Below are positions 37,561 to 49,089 of a stretch of 61,809 bases of DNA, piece after piece. The notes below the pieces were generated by a model that saw only the letters and a program-made list of their open reading frames with translations, was not told where the DNA came from and ran no database searches. Position numbers and translations under genes: made by a program. This DNA comes from Amoebidium appalachense (Eukaryota; Ichthyosporea), in assembly GCA_963693365.1 (NCBI GenBank), contig CAVNZM010000026.1, forward strand, positions 1 to 61,809, read 5' to 3'. The number at the start of each line of letters is the position of its first letter. Within the stretch, counting starts at the first letter, position 1.

Positions 37561-38342
37561 GCGTGGCGCCCTCGGTCGTGCTGGGGGGGGGGTGGGTTGA
37601 AAGAACTTGAGGGATCCCCAAATCTCAAAAGCGTTTTATTTCTTCTTCGTACTGCGGCCCTGCGCGGGGCTGGGGGGGGCTGGGGGTGGCTGGGGGGGCT
37701 GGGGGTGCGCTTGTGCCTTGTGCGACTTGTGTGCCTTGTGTGCCTCGCGTGCACGTGGGCGCTTGGGTGCCGCGCGTGCCTCGCGTGCCTCGCGTGCCTC
37801 GCGCGTTGTGTGCATGGGGCGCGCTTGCATCCAGTGCAAAGTCCATTATTTGTTTACTTTATTACTCAGGCAGAACAACCCGGTTTGCCACGCGGTATGC
37901 TTGCAAGAGGTTGTCGATGGTGCCTGGTGGGGTAGGGCCGACCCCAGAATACAAAAGGTCCAACGTAAAAATTTTCAGTTTGAGTTCCGGTGCAAGGGAA
38001 GACCACTGCATCGTGCAATCAACATACACAGCGGTTTACAGGCGTGTCAGGAACGAGCAGACTGTGTACGAGCTGGCATGTCCGAGGATTTTGGTTTGGG
38101 ACCTGCTTGCTCTCCGACATTTCATTGGCTGCTGAAACTGTGCACTGGCATTGTATGACCGCGCCGCGATCTGATTGGACCATTAAGATGGGGCATCCAT
38201 CGACTGCTCATGGTGGCGCTCGCGGGCTCGCGGGCAGGTGCCCGTGTGCCGGTGTGCCCGTGTGCACGTGTGCCCGCGTGCCTCGCGCGCTGGGTGGGTG
38301 TGTGTGTCGTGTTCGCGTGTGCCTTATGTGACTTGTGTCCTG
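37561..38342. other. GC-rich spacer with GTGCCTCGC repeats
   Basis: No convincing gene. Runs of GGGGCTGGGGGTGGCT and repeats of TGCCTCGCG(TG) mark 37670-37830 and 38215-38340, and the same words recur at 39720-40240. A plus-strand frame at 37917-38135 (VKIFSLSSGAREDHC, QTVYELACPRILVWDLL) has a protein-like composition and could be a remnant, but I cannot support it as a gene. Confidence 0.5.
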
Positions 38343-38603
38343 TCATCTTGACATCTTGGTGTATCCGGTTCTGGGCCTAGGTTTTCCATGTCATAATTGT
38401 GTGCACTGGATCTGGGTGATCGTGTAAGGGTCTGATTCGCTTATTGTCATCTTGACATCTTGGTGTATCCGGTTCTGGGCCTAGGTTTTCCATGTCATAA
38501 TTGTGTGCACTGGATCTGGGTGATCGTGTAAGGGTCTGATTCGCTTATTGTCATCTTGACATCTTGGTGTATCCGGTTCTGGGCCTAGGTTTTCCATGTC
38601 ATA
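38343..38603. repeat. 104-bp tandem repeat, 2.5 copies
   Basis: Copies begin at 38343, 38447 and 38551 (TCATCTTGACATCTTGGTG...). The first two are identical, the third is cut after about 52 bases. A diverged partial copy lies at 38761-38820. Confidence 0.9.
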
Positions 38604-38980
38604 AAGGTATGACTCGCTTATTCATCTTGATCACACCAATTCAAAGCATCATGCCAATGCCGGGCACAGCCTATGTTCGCATACGCGTTTCGACCCTTTC
38701 ACTTTTTTCCTAATCATTAACATTTATCATTCTAGCACACTGAATACATTCAATTCCATGCACATCTTGGTGTATTCGGTTCTTGGGCCTATTAGGTTTT
38801 CCATGTCATAGTTGTGTGGACACAATGTCTTTGATGTAGCAACTCCTGGAAAAACACACATACGCTTCCAAAACAATCCAGAATACTATTCTGCCTGTTA
38901 GGGACACAGAAATCGCTGGTGTGATCCTGTTTGGGGAGGTCCTAGAGCTGGTTGTGTTTATTTATTTGGGGTCTGCAGAT

Positions 38981-39710
38981 ATGAACCGGCCGGTGGAAAA
39001 GAGGGTGCTGTCCAACCCCGAGGAACTGCAAGCCTTTGTCAACGACCCAACGTGGTTTCATCCCGCCGCGCTCGTTGCGGGTGGGGTCGAGACCCGAGCA
39101 CTGGGTGTAGTCCGCATCGTCTACCCAGAGCCGCCCGACTTTGCGGACGAATTCGGCACCATTCGCAGGGGCAGGAGGTCGGTGCTGACTGCCCCACTCA
39201 GGTTTGTGTGCAAGCACACGGACTTCTCCGATTCCTGGTATGACCCTCCGCGGGTGACGGCCGACGGCCGCGCAACGGGCTTCTGGGGGTTTGTTATTGA
39301 TGCGGGGGGTGACTGGGTTGATGACAAGCTGCTCATGGTGACGTACAGCGCTGCACTGAATGTCTTTCAGTGGATGGTGGTCTTTAACCATCCGCCGGAT
39401 TGGGTAGAAGTCATGCCCTACTACACAGAGACCCCCCACCTTGATCTTTGAGCGCCCGCTCCCCGGTGTCCCCACACTCGCACAGACAGTGTCCGTTGGG
39501 CTCATCCGAAACATGGCAGCCGAGCCCCATGTGCACAGCCGCTTCGGGATCCACAGAGGCTTATCGGCCGGGCTGGAGCAGTTGCTGTCCCATGAGGCCA
39601 TCCAGACCATGCTAGGCTTCGGCAACACGCTCTACGGGCTGCTCGGCATCACCCCCGAGGGGGCTGCGTACATGGGCACCACCGACTGGCCCATCGACTA
39701 CAGCGAGTGA
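38981..39710 (+). pseudogene. Unknown protein with a C-run frameshift
   Basis: ATG at 38981. The first frame (MNRPVEKRVLSNPEELQAFV...) stops at 39451, and a second frame continues with similar composition from about 39440 to 39710 (HVHSRFGIHRGLSAGLEQLL), with the switch in the C6 run of the sequence ACCCCCCACC at about 39431. Total length would be about 240 residues. I recognise no family. The first part is rich in W, F and D (FWGFVIDAGGDWVDDKLLM). Confidence 0.5.
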
Positions 39711-40283
39711 GGCCCTGCGCGTGGGGGGCTGTGGGGGGCTGTGGGGGGCTGGGGGTGGGTGGGGGCGCGGGTGCCTTGTGAGCGCGTGAGCGCGTGTGCC
39801 TCGCGCGCGGATAAATTGGCTATTCACGCGCTTGTGCGCGCGCACGGGGCCTGGGGGCCTGGGGGCTGGGGGTTCGTGTGCCCCTTTTATACCTGCACAC
39901 CGCTTGACGTTGCCCATTGACAATCACACCTCGCACCGACCTGGTCAGTGCGGCGTGGGTGGCTGGGGGGGCTGGGGGGGCTGGGCGGGGCTGCCGTGGC
40001 TGGGGGTGCCTGGTGGCGCGGGTGCCTCGCATGCCTCGCGCGCAGAACGGTGTGTGTGTGTGTGTGTGTGTGCCCGTGTGCCTCGCCCGCCTCGCATGCC
40101 TCGCGTGCGCGTGGGTTCCGGCGGTTCCTTTATTGGTCCTTGTGTGCCCCCCACAGCCACCCCCAGCCACCCAGGGCCCCGGGGGGGAGGGGTGCTCACC
40201 CCTCGCATCCCCCCGCCTCGCGTGCCTCGCCCGCCTCGCGGGGTGGGGTGTGTGTGCGTTTGTGTGTTTCTTCTCGGACAACT
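39711..40283. other. GC-rich spacer with an orphan TATA box
   Basis: Repeats of GGGGGCTGTG and CTCGCGTGCCTCGC fill the stretch, as in 37561-38342, plus (GT)n at 40051-40070. A full minus-strand AGGTATAAAAG motif at 39884-39894 faces about 170 bases without an ORF, so a gene has probably been lost here. Confidence 0.55.
39884..39894 (-). promoter_or_regulatory. Orphan TATA box
   Basis: AGGTATAAAAG with no minus-strand ORF downstream. Confidence 0.5.
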
Positions 40284-40952
40284 CTAATTTGCCATGATCT
40301 TGCTATACACTATCTTGTGGGCACGGGTGTGTCTGCCAGGTTTCCCTATAGAGACACGCTCTCCTGCGGGAACAAACGACGACCCGCCCAAAACCCGTGT
40401 CAGCACCGTTCCCAGTCTCTTGATCCCCACCTCGCAATCGTCCAACATATTTATATCAGCCCATTGTCGCATGCAACCGGCCATCCCCGATGTCGTAACC
40501 CAGGTCCCATTCTCGATACCAAAGCTGTGTGTTCCGCGTGCGCCTGTCGCTATGTCCTTTAGAAAGTGTATTTCGTTCGACTCCTGTGCCCTCTCCGTTG
40601 GTTTTGTCCGGGTTGTGCAGATGTCCCCGTGACACCCCCAAATTAGCCGCAGAGTGTCGGGCTCCACCGTCACAAACACCCCAAGAGATTCTATGGTCTC
40701 AACGGCAACCCTATAAACCTCGATGGATGCGTAACCAAACAGGTGCACACGAGCCTGTCGACCAGGGTAGAAGCGTTGGTACGCCTGCACCTGTCCAAGC
40801 GCCGCCTTCCACTGCGCCACACGCTTGACCTCGATGACCTGCGTGTCCGTGAGCAGGTCGATTCGGCCGGCTGGCGTGACCACTTCGCACTTCCCCCCCT
40901 CAATCCTGGCTAACCGATCTCTGACCGACGCTTCATCATACGATGCCATCAT
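40284..40952 (-). CDS. EVK-type nuclease fused to a helicase-tail domain
   Basis: 222 residues. The N-terminal half contains GRIDLLTDTQVIEVKRVAQW followed by GQVQAYQRFYPGRQARVHLF: an Asp, then E-V-K, as in PD-(D/E)xK nucleases of the Holliday-resolvase or VRR type. The C-terminal 70 residues (MRQWADINMLDDCEVGIKRL, SSFVPAGERVSIGK) are paralogous to the last 75 residues of the SF3 helicase next door. Fusion of a nuclease to this winged-helix-like tail suggests it docks on the same partner or DNA site. Starts at tandem ATGs (40952, 40949). A TATAATATAAAAA sequence lies about 30 bases upstream. Confidence 0.65.
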   Translation of the reverse strand: MMASYDEASVRDRLARIEGGKCEVVTPAGRIDLLTDTQVIEVKRVAQWKAALGQVQAYQRFYPGRQARVHLFGYASIEVYRVAVETIESLGVFVTVEPDTLRLIWGCHGDICTTRTKPTERAQESNEIHFLKDIATGARGTHSFGIENGTWVTTSGMAGCMRQWADINMLDDCEVGIKRLGTVLTRVLGGSSFVPAGERVSIGKPGRHTRAHKIVYSKIMAN

Positions 40953-41054
40953 AATAGGGTACCAAAAAAAAAACACGACTCATTTTTATATTATAAGCCA
41001 GTCCGGGTGTTATGAATCCGATATAACACCAATCACAACAAAACCACCGACACA

Positions 41055-41280
41055 CCACCAACCTACCCAAGTTACCACCAACCTACCAACAGTAATCGCG
41101 ATTTCGATTAGTAGAATTAGACCCAAACGTCGATTTCACTTATAAATAGTAGGTTGGGTAGGTTCAGTGGGTTGTTTTGGGGTTGAGTCGAGCTGGGGCA
41201 AAAACAAACGAACACCAACGATGTGTGTTTGGGGGGACCCCTCCGAGAACCTACCCAACCTACCGAAGTTACCAAAACCC
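41055..41280. repeat. AACCTACC repeat field
   Basis: AACCTACC(CAA) occurs near 41060, 41080, 41249 and 41258, and as GGTAGGTT near 41149 and 41157, with AAGTTACCA words between. The field lies between the nuclease gene and the 3' end of the helicase gene. Iteron-like; an origin or regulatory function is possible. Confidence 0.6.
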
Positions 41281-41633
41281 CCAACAACCAATGAAATACG
41301 CCCGTTAAACCAAGAAACCAATCGGATGGCTTTGTTAAAACGTTTGCGCAAAACCCAAGCTACCACCAAGTGGCCGAAGTTACTGAAAGGAAGCTGGCGA
41401 TCACTTATGCGAAAGTATCTTCGAGAACGAAACTCGATAAGCACGCGATGTCTTTGACACTGCCCCCACTGCCACCGAGTTATCCCCGAAGCAGATTTGC
41501 AGTCCTCGGCACCATAGGCGATCGCATTCACCCTCGTACTCTTGACCTCCCCCAAAATGGCAGTGACGGCCATTCCAAAGTCTCGTTGTGTGGGTCTTCT
41601 GGACTTGTAGGTTGTGTTTCTCTCCCACCACAA
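41281..41633. other. AT-richer spacer downstream of the helicase
   Basis: A minus-strand open frame of about 140 residues (MAVTAILGEVKSTRV...) crosses it, but its composition is not convincingly coding and it has no family resemblance. I make no gene call. Confidence 0.35.
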
Positions 41634-43637
41634 CTATTTATATGCCTGTATCTGTTTGAAATCAATGGTATATGCATGTGCCCTGTTGCTGGATCCATGG
41701 CTTTGTCCAATAACTATTTGGCTGGGATTGACGAGTTTCCGGGGTCCCAGAACCTTGGTCAACATTGAACCCAGCCTGTTGACACTGACAACTCTCCGGC
41801 CATCGTAACCGTTGGCATCTGCCCATTGACGCATATGTTCTGCCAACCCCTGCGTTGTAGCATGGGCCCCATCTCCGATGCCAAGGTCAACTGCTGCATC
41901 ACCAGCATTTGCAACGTCGCGGAGAAACTGGAGCTCCAAGGGCAAGCTCTTCTCCATTAGCTCTCGCCGGAGGCTTGTGTCGGGAGGGACTTCAAGAGTG
42001 GACTTCACGCCTGGTAGATCAACCAAGTAGTGGAAAAGTGCTTGTAGGACATCTGCTCGCTTGTAATACTCGATGAATGCACTGTAGTACTCACGCTGCC
42101 CTATGCGCATTCCACTAGCCTCAAGGCACATGTAGCGTCGGTCACTCTGCTCAACTCGCACAGCCCAATCCTCGTTGGTCAAAAAGGCGTAGCGCTCGTA
42201 GGTGCGTGTGTGGACACCATCCACTCCCTTCTTCTCCAAGATGGCATCCTCTTGCGTGATGAGCGCTTTCAGTATGTTGTTGACTTCGTGACAGCCACCA
42301 AACGTACATTCATCGACAACCGCCAGAAGCTTGTGCATTAGATGTGCATTAAACTTGCTTGAAAGATGGTCTTTGTTTTTGATTGAGGCACTGTAATTCT
42401 CGCCAATTAAGCGTTGAACTACCTCAAACCACGTATTCTTACCAGCCCCTTGTGCAGACTTCACAAGGATCGCCGTGCCTGGTTTGGTAGCTGGGTACTG
42501 GAAGATATGAGCGGTCCAGCGTAACAGATACCAAAAAGCATCTTCGTTACCGTTTGCTAATATCTCATACGCATGGCGTACGAACATTTCAGCAGGATGT
42601 CCCGAATAGAGCCCATACTTTTCCAACAGCTCGTCAGTCATCAAAACCCCACTGCGATTCGGAAGGATGGGTGGTACGATACATCTGGGTCCGGTGTAGT
42701 TGAATGCCGAGTCGTACTTGAACCGAAGACCTCGAAAAATGTTAAAAACTCGGCGTTCACCATGTAGATAGGCTTCCTTGACGAGGTTTGTTTTGGGGCT
42801 GGGTGATTCTGGATCAAAGACAGCCAAAACATAAGTTGGGATCTCGCCATTCATGAAGTCGACCCCCGTGTACCTTTTCTCCGTGTCCCGGTCAATATAC
42901 TCCACACTAAACCGTTGAATCGAGTTTCGCATATCGTCCTTCGATAAAGTTCTGAGTTCATAGACCTGCCTCTCAGGGGACCATTGCTTCAGGATGTAGA
43001 GGCTTGTTCCGTTAACATATGCAGCCCATTTGCTCAGATAGGCGACCAGACCACTACGCCCCCAATCCGAACCAATGATGCGTGGTAGAAACGGCATGCG
43101 GTCGGGGGGCTCGCTGTCCTCTCTTTCCAACTCGTCAAAGATGGATCGCTCGGGTGTAAAGTCCATCATGGTTGTGTCACATGTCGGAGAGGACTTGGCT
43201 TTAGTGGGTTGTGTCTCTTTGCCGTAGATGGACGTGAAGGCGCCGGCGGTGTTCCAACGCATCACACCCCCAGAGTTCCAATCACGAATGGGGTTGACGA
43301 TAACACGGTTGGCCTTCGAAAATCTTTCGGACGCCCAGGCCGTCATGGCTGCTCGGTCAGGTCCAGGGGGCTGATGCCTTGCATTGCACTCCAAATGGGC
43401 AGTTTTGGTCCGCTTTGTCAAGCATGTGCGGATTTCACCATATGAGGTTCCAAATGTTGTTTGAATTGACTTGAAAAGATCGTCGTGGTCAAAAGGCTCG
43501 CCATCCACACGCATTTCTCGTTCACCAGTAGGGGCATAGACAGCAAGGTACCAATCCTGACAGCGCCGTCTCAGACTTGTTCCTTCCACAGCCTGCGGGG
43601 GAGGCTCGGCGCCTTCACAGCATACTGTTGGTTCCAT
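41634..43637 (-). CDS. SF3 helicase (D5/DUF5906-like)
   Basis: 667 residues. The C-terminal half is a superfamily 3 helicase: Walker A KSAQGAGKNTWFEVV at about 393-407, Walker B LLAVVDECTFG at about 438-448, and motif C with Arg finger FLTNEDWAVRVEQSDRR at about 485-501. Residues 180-300 resemble the pre-helicase region of DUF5906 and plasmid-type primase-helicases, but I see no primase catalytic triad in the first 180 residues. The last 75 residues form a domain that recurs in the nuclease at 40284. It should unwind the viral origin. In the absence of a recognisable DNA polymerase it implies use of host polymerases. Intact. The direct-repeat field at 43680-43925 lies just upstream. Confidence 0.85.
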   Translation of the reverse strand: MEPTVCCEGAEPPPQAVEGTSLRRRCQDWYLAVYAPTGEREMRVDGEPFDHDDLFKSIQTTFGTSYGEIRTCLTKRTKTAHLECNARHQPPGPDRAAMTAWASERFSKANRVIVNPIRDWNSGGVMRWNTAGAFTSIYGKETQPTKAKSSPTCDTTMMDFTPERSIFDELEREDSEPPDRMPFLPRIIGSDWGRSGLVAYLSKWAAYVNGTSLYILKQWSPERQVYELRTLSKDDMRNSIQRFSVEYIDRDTEKRYTGVDFMNGEIPTYVLAVFDPESPSPKTNLVKEAYLHGERRVFNIFRGLRFKYDSAFNYTGPRCIVPPILPNRSGVLMTDELLEKYGLYSGHPAEMFVRHAYEILANGNEDAFWYLLRWTAHIFQYPATKPGTAILVKSAQGAGKNTWFEVVQRLIGENYSASIKNKDHLSSKFNAHLMHKLLAVVDECTFGGCHEVNNILKALITQEDAILEKKGVDGVHTRTYERYAFLTNEDWAVRVEQSDRRYMCLEASGMRIGQREYYSAFIEYYKRADVLQALFHYLVDLPGVKSTLEVPPDTSLRRELMEKSLPLELQFLRDVANAGDAAVDLGIGDGAHATTQGLAEHMRQWADANGYDGRRVVSVNRLGSMLTKVLGPRKLVNPSQIVIGQSHGSSNRAHAYTIDFKQIQAYK

Positions 43638-43679
43638 TATCTATAGGATGAGAAAAAAAAAAAATCGGCAGGCAGTTGT

Positions 43680-43925
43680 AAGTGAACCACTTGAACCACC
43701 TGAACCACTGAACCAGGGGGGTAAATCACCCCCTCCAGAAATATACTCGAGGTTGGTGTTTGTGTCTGTTCTCTGCTGGATTACAAAAACAGTGGTTCAG
43801 AGTGGTTCAAGTGGTTCACTCTATTAGAATTGGGTCAAAATGTCAAGTTTTAATATAAGAAATCGGAAAACCGCGAACCACTGCGAACCACTGACCGGCA
43901 GTATGAAAAGATGTAGTGGTTCAGC
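43680..43925. repeat. Iteron-like GAACCACT field, candidate origin
   Basis: About nine copies of TGAACCACT: direct near 43683, 43692 and 43701, inverted (AGTGGTTCA) near 43791, 43801 and 43811, direct again near 43875 and 43885, inverted near 43915. The spacing of 9-10 bases is about one helical turn. The field begins about 45 bases upstream of the helicase start. Confidence 0.7.
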
Positions 43926-44023
43926 CCCTCTTTTTGTTATTATCAGTTACAATGATCAGCAAGTGTGGATCCGACCAAGAGAGAGTAGTAGTACAGACTG
44001 GCACCTTTTGGATGTGTTGCTTC

Positions 44024-44034
44024 CTTTTATACCT
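44024..44034 (-). promoter_or_regulatory. TATA box, possible distal helicase promoter or orphan
   Basis: AGGTATAAAAG on the minus strand. The next minus-strand start is the helicase ATG 387 bases away, beyond the repeat field. Confidence 0.45.
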
Positions 44035-44081
44035 TTGAGGTGGGGTGTGAAAGTTGAGATTTTTTCTTGTGGCCTACAGTG

Positions 44082-44225
44082 ATGGCCACCTACAACGAGG
44101 CGTTCGTCAGAGACAAATTGGCACGGATCGAGGCGAACCCCACATCGGAAAGAACAATGGCGTACCATTTCAACAAAAGCAAGGTCTTGGACTTTGATGC
44201 AAGTTGTCTGGTCGATGATCAATAA
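44082..44225 (+). pseudogene. Internally deleted nuclease copy
   Basis: 47 codons: MATYNEAFVRDKLARIEA matches the N terminus of the nucleases at 40952 (MASYDEASVRDRLARIEG) and 44291, then jumps to AYHFNKSKVLDFDAS, like the extreme C terminus of the helicase-tail domain. The whole catalytic domain is missing. A deletion derivative. Confidence 0.65.
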
Positions 44226-44290
44226 ATGACCCACCGAAGGGGCGGGGGAGGGGCACGCGAGGCACGCGTTTTTTCTGCGCACTGTATAGG

Positions 44291-44647
44291 ATGTCTGCGG
44301 TAGGCTACGACGAGGCGTTCGTGCGCGAGCGACTGGCCGAGGTCGAGGACGGGGTGTGCGGGGTGCCCACTCGGGCCGGCCGGATTGACGTGCTGACGAG
44401 CACGCAGGTCATCGAGGTGCAGCGTGTGTCGCAGTGGAAGACGGCGATCGGAAACGTGCTCGCATACAGCCACTACTACCCCGACCGCCAACCGAGGATC
44501 CACCTGTTCGACTATGCACCGGCCGACGTGTACAGGATTGCCGTGCAAACCATCACGTCGCTGAACATCACGCTTACAACCGAAGAGGACACCTTGCAGC
44601 TGATTTGGGGGGACGACCCGGGCAAAGACGTAAAAGACGAAAAATAA
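44291..44647 (+). CDS. EVK-type nuclease, single domain (EVQ variant)
   Basis: 118 residues from the ATG at 44291. GRIDVLTSTQVIEVQRVSQW aligns with GRIDLLTDTQVIEVKRVAQW of the gene at 40284, and the rest (YYPDRQPRIHLFDYAPADVY) is likewise collinear, but the helicase-tail domain is absent. The catalytic Lys of E-V-K is Gln, so cleavage activity is doubtful unless another Lys serves. It may be a DNA-binding derivative. Confidence 0.65.
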   Translation: MSAVGYDEAFVRERLAEVEDGVCGVPTRAGRIDVLTSTQVIEVQRVSQWKTAIGNVLAYSHYYPDRQPRIHLFDYAPADVYRIAVQTITSLNITLTTEEDTLQLIWGDDPGKDVKDEK

Positions 44648-44749
44648 ATAAATAAGCCACGGGCAAAAAGGTCAAAGCAGCGCAGAGTTTGCCAATATCC
44701 GGTCAAAGCTAGCGCAGAGTAGTGAACATTCAATAAAGCTAGCGCACAC

Positions 44750-46374
<1,625 letters not shown>

Positions 46375-46429
46375 TCCTCCCATCTACCCGCACAACCCCA
46401 ACCCCACATTATATCGTGCACCGGGTAAC

Positions 46430-46823
46430 ATGGACGCTGGCGCACCCCCTTCCCCCACCCAGCCCATTCGCACCCCCTCCCCCGATCCGCACAAGCCCGC
46501 GCAGCACCCCCGGGCCCTCCCCCATCCTACTGGCCATCCTGGCCGGCCTGATCCTCTACGTGCTCTGGGACACGTTCAGCCCACGTGTGCGGCGGCGCCT
46601 GGCGGTGCTCAAGTGCCAGCGCGCGTGCCCAATGTGTGCCAGCTGCGGCAGCTGCGTTCCCCGCCGCAAGTGTGCGCACTGCCCCCGCTGCCACGTGTGC
46701 GGTGCCAGCCCCGCCCGGTGCGCACAGTGCCCCGCATGCACGCGCTGCCCGCCCGAGCAGAAGTGCCCGGCGTGCCCCACGTGTGCGCATGCGCCTGCGG
46801 TGGTGATCAAGGAGCGCACTTGA
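46430..46823 (+). CDS. Membrane protein with CPxC repeats (start uncertain)
   Basis: One frame ending at 46823 encodes a transmembrane helix (PILLAILAGLILYVLWDTF) followed by about 65 residues with 19 Cys in CPxC/CxxC units (CPMCASCGSC, CPACTRCPPEQKCPACPTC). That frame has no ATG. The nearest ATG (46430) lies in another frame through a Pro-rich run with several C5 tracts, so a one-base difference is likely. Zinc-binding or a disulphide-rich stalk is possible. Confidence 0.5.
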
Positions 46824-46859
46824 AGGGTTGGGTGAGCAGAGATTTTTGTGGCATAGAGT

Positions 46860-47120
46860 ATGGCGTACCGATGGGAGTACAAGCTGAAGGAGGAGCCCGG
46901 CAAGGCACCCGTGGTGCAGGCAACTATTGTGCCGACCGAGGCCACCACCCGGCGGACGCAGATGGAGCAACGAGTATATGCACAAGAGCTTGCGGAAAAG
47001 GGCTATATAGATCTGCCCGATGAGTTGGCGGAGAAGTGTGGATTCAAGAAGTGGGTGCCCAAGAATCAACGACAGACAGCAATTGTACTGCAGAAGATGA
47101 TGGAGCCTGAGGATGCATAG
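46860..47120 (+). CDS. Small hydrophilic protein, 86 aa
   Basis: From ATG 46860 to TAG 47120: MAYRWEYKLKEEPGKAPVV then a charged helical body (AQELAEKGYIDLPDELAEKC). No family. It is the last compact ORF of the viral block and follows the CPxC gene by 36 bases. Confidence 0.5.
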   Translation: MAYRWEYKLKEEPGKAPVVQATIVPTEATTRRTQMEQRVYAQELAEKGYIDLPDELAEKCGFKKWVPKNQRQTAIVLQKMMEPEDA

Positions 47121-48109
<989 letters not shown>

Positions 48110-48451
48110 CTACCCACTCAAAAGCTCCTCCTCGAACTGCTCAAGCTCCTCCTCGAACTGCTCGATGTCAGCCTTGTACTTCTCTCTCAGCTTTTTCCAC
48201 TGTGCATGGGACACCTGTGGGTTGATAGTTGGGTGTAAGTAGTAGTCCAGCCAGGTGATTTGTTTATGCAAGGCTCAGACATCACTGTATGCCATTACCT
48301 CAAACACACCCACGCACCCACCAATACACCACCATGGCACACACCCACAGGAAACGAACTCCTACGTGTGGACCAGGTCAAGAAAAACTCTGCAAGGACT
48401 CAAAAAACCGTTTTTACGAACCCCTACATGTAATTGTGAATGCTAGGGCAT

Positions 48452-48509
<58 letters not shown>

Positions 48510-48540
48510 GTGTTTTTTTGTTTGTTGTTTTTTTTGGTTT

Positions 48541-48591
<51 letters not shown>

Positions 48592-49050
48592 GGGGGGGGG
48601 GTACCTCGAAAACGAGTTCCCTGTCAGTGTAGCCACACGTGCATGCCGGGGGGGGCTTCTTGCCAGCGACCACAAGCCAGTTGACCGTGGCAAAATTTAC
48701 CGCCTCGGCCAAGCTGCTACCAGCAGCATACCCAAAGTGGTATGCTCCAGGCAAGGTGCAGATGACCTCACCGGCGTGCTGAACCGTGCGCTGCACGGGG
48801 ATGCCCTTCTTCATCAAATAACGGGGGTGGATGAACACAGACTGCCCCACCCAAATGTTAGTCATATGAAAACCCGGGTGGTCGTTTTTGTAAGTGCTTT
48901 TTTGGTTCTTGTTCTTCACGTCTGTGTCTACCACTTGTTCTTCACGTCTGTGTCTACCACTTGTTCTTCACGTCTGTATCTACCACTCCCTCTCTCCCTC
49001 TTCTTGTTCGTCCTCTGTTACTGTGTGTGTGTGGTCGTTTTTTTTTTATT

Positions 49051-49089
<39 letters not shown>

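Noticed and set aside
37917-38135. 72-residue plus-strand ORF in the GC-rich spacer
   Set aside because: Protein-like composition but no family, no promoter motif and no support from neighbours; mentioned only as a possible remnant.
41634-42000. HUH endonuclease in the first part of the replication gene or elsewhere
   Set aside because: No H-hydrophobic-H with a downstream catalytic Tyr motif was found in any ORF.
41634-43637. Family B or transposon-type DNA polymerase in the helicase ORF
   Set aside because: Only Walker A/B and SF3 motif C are present; no polymerase motifs such as DTDS or YGDTD.
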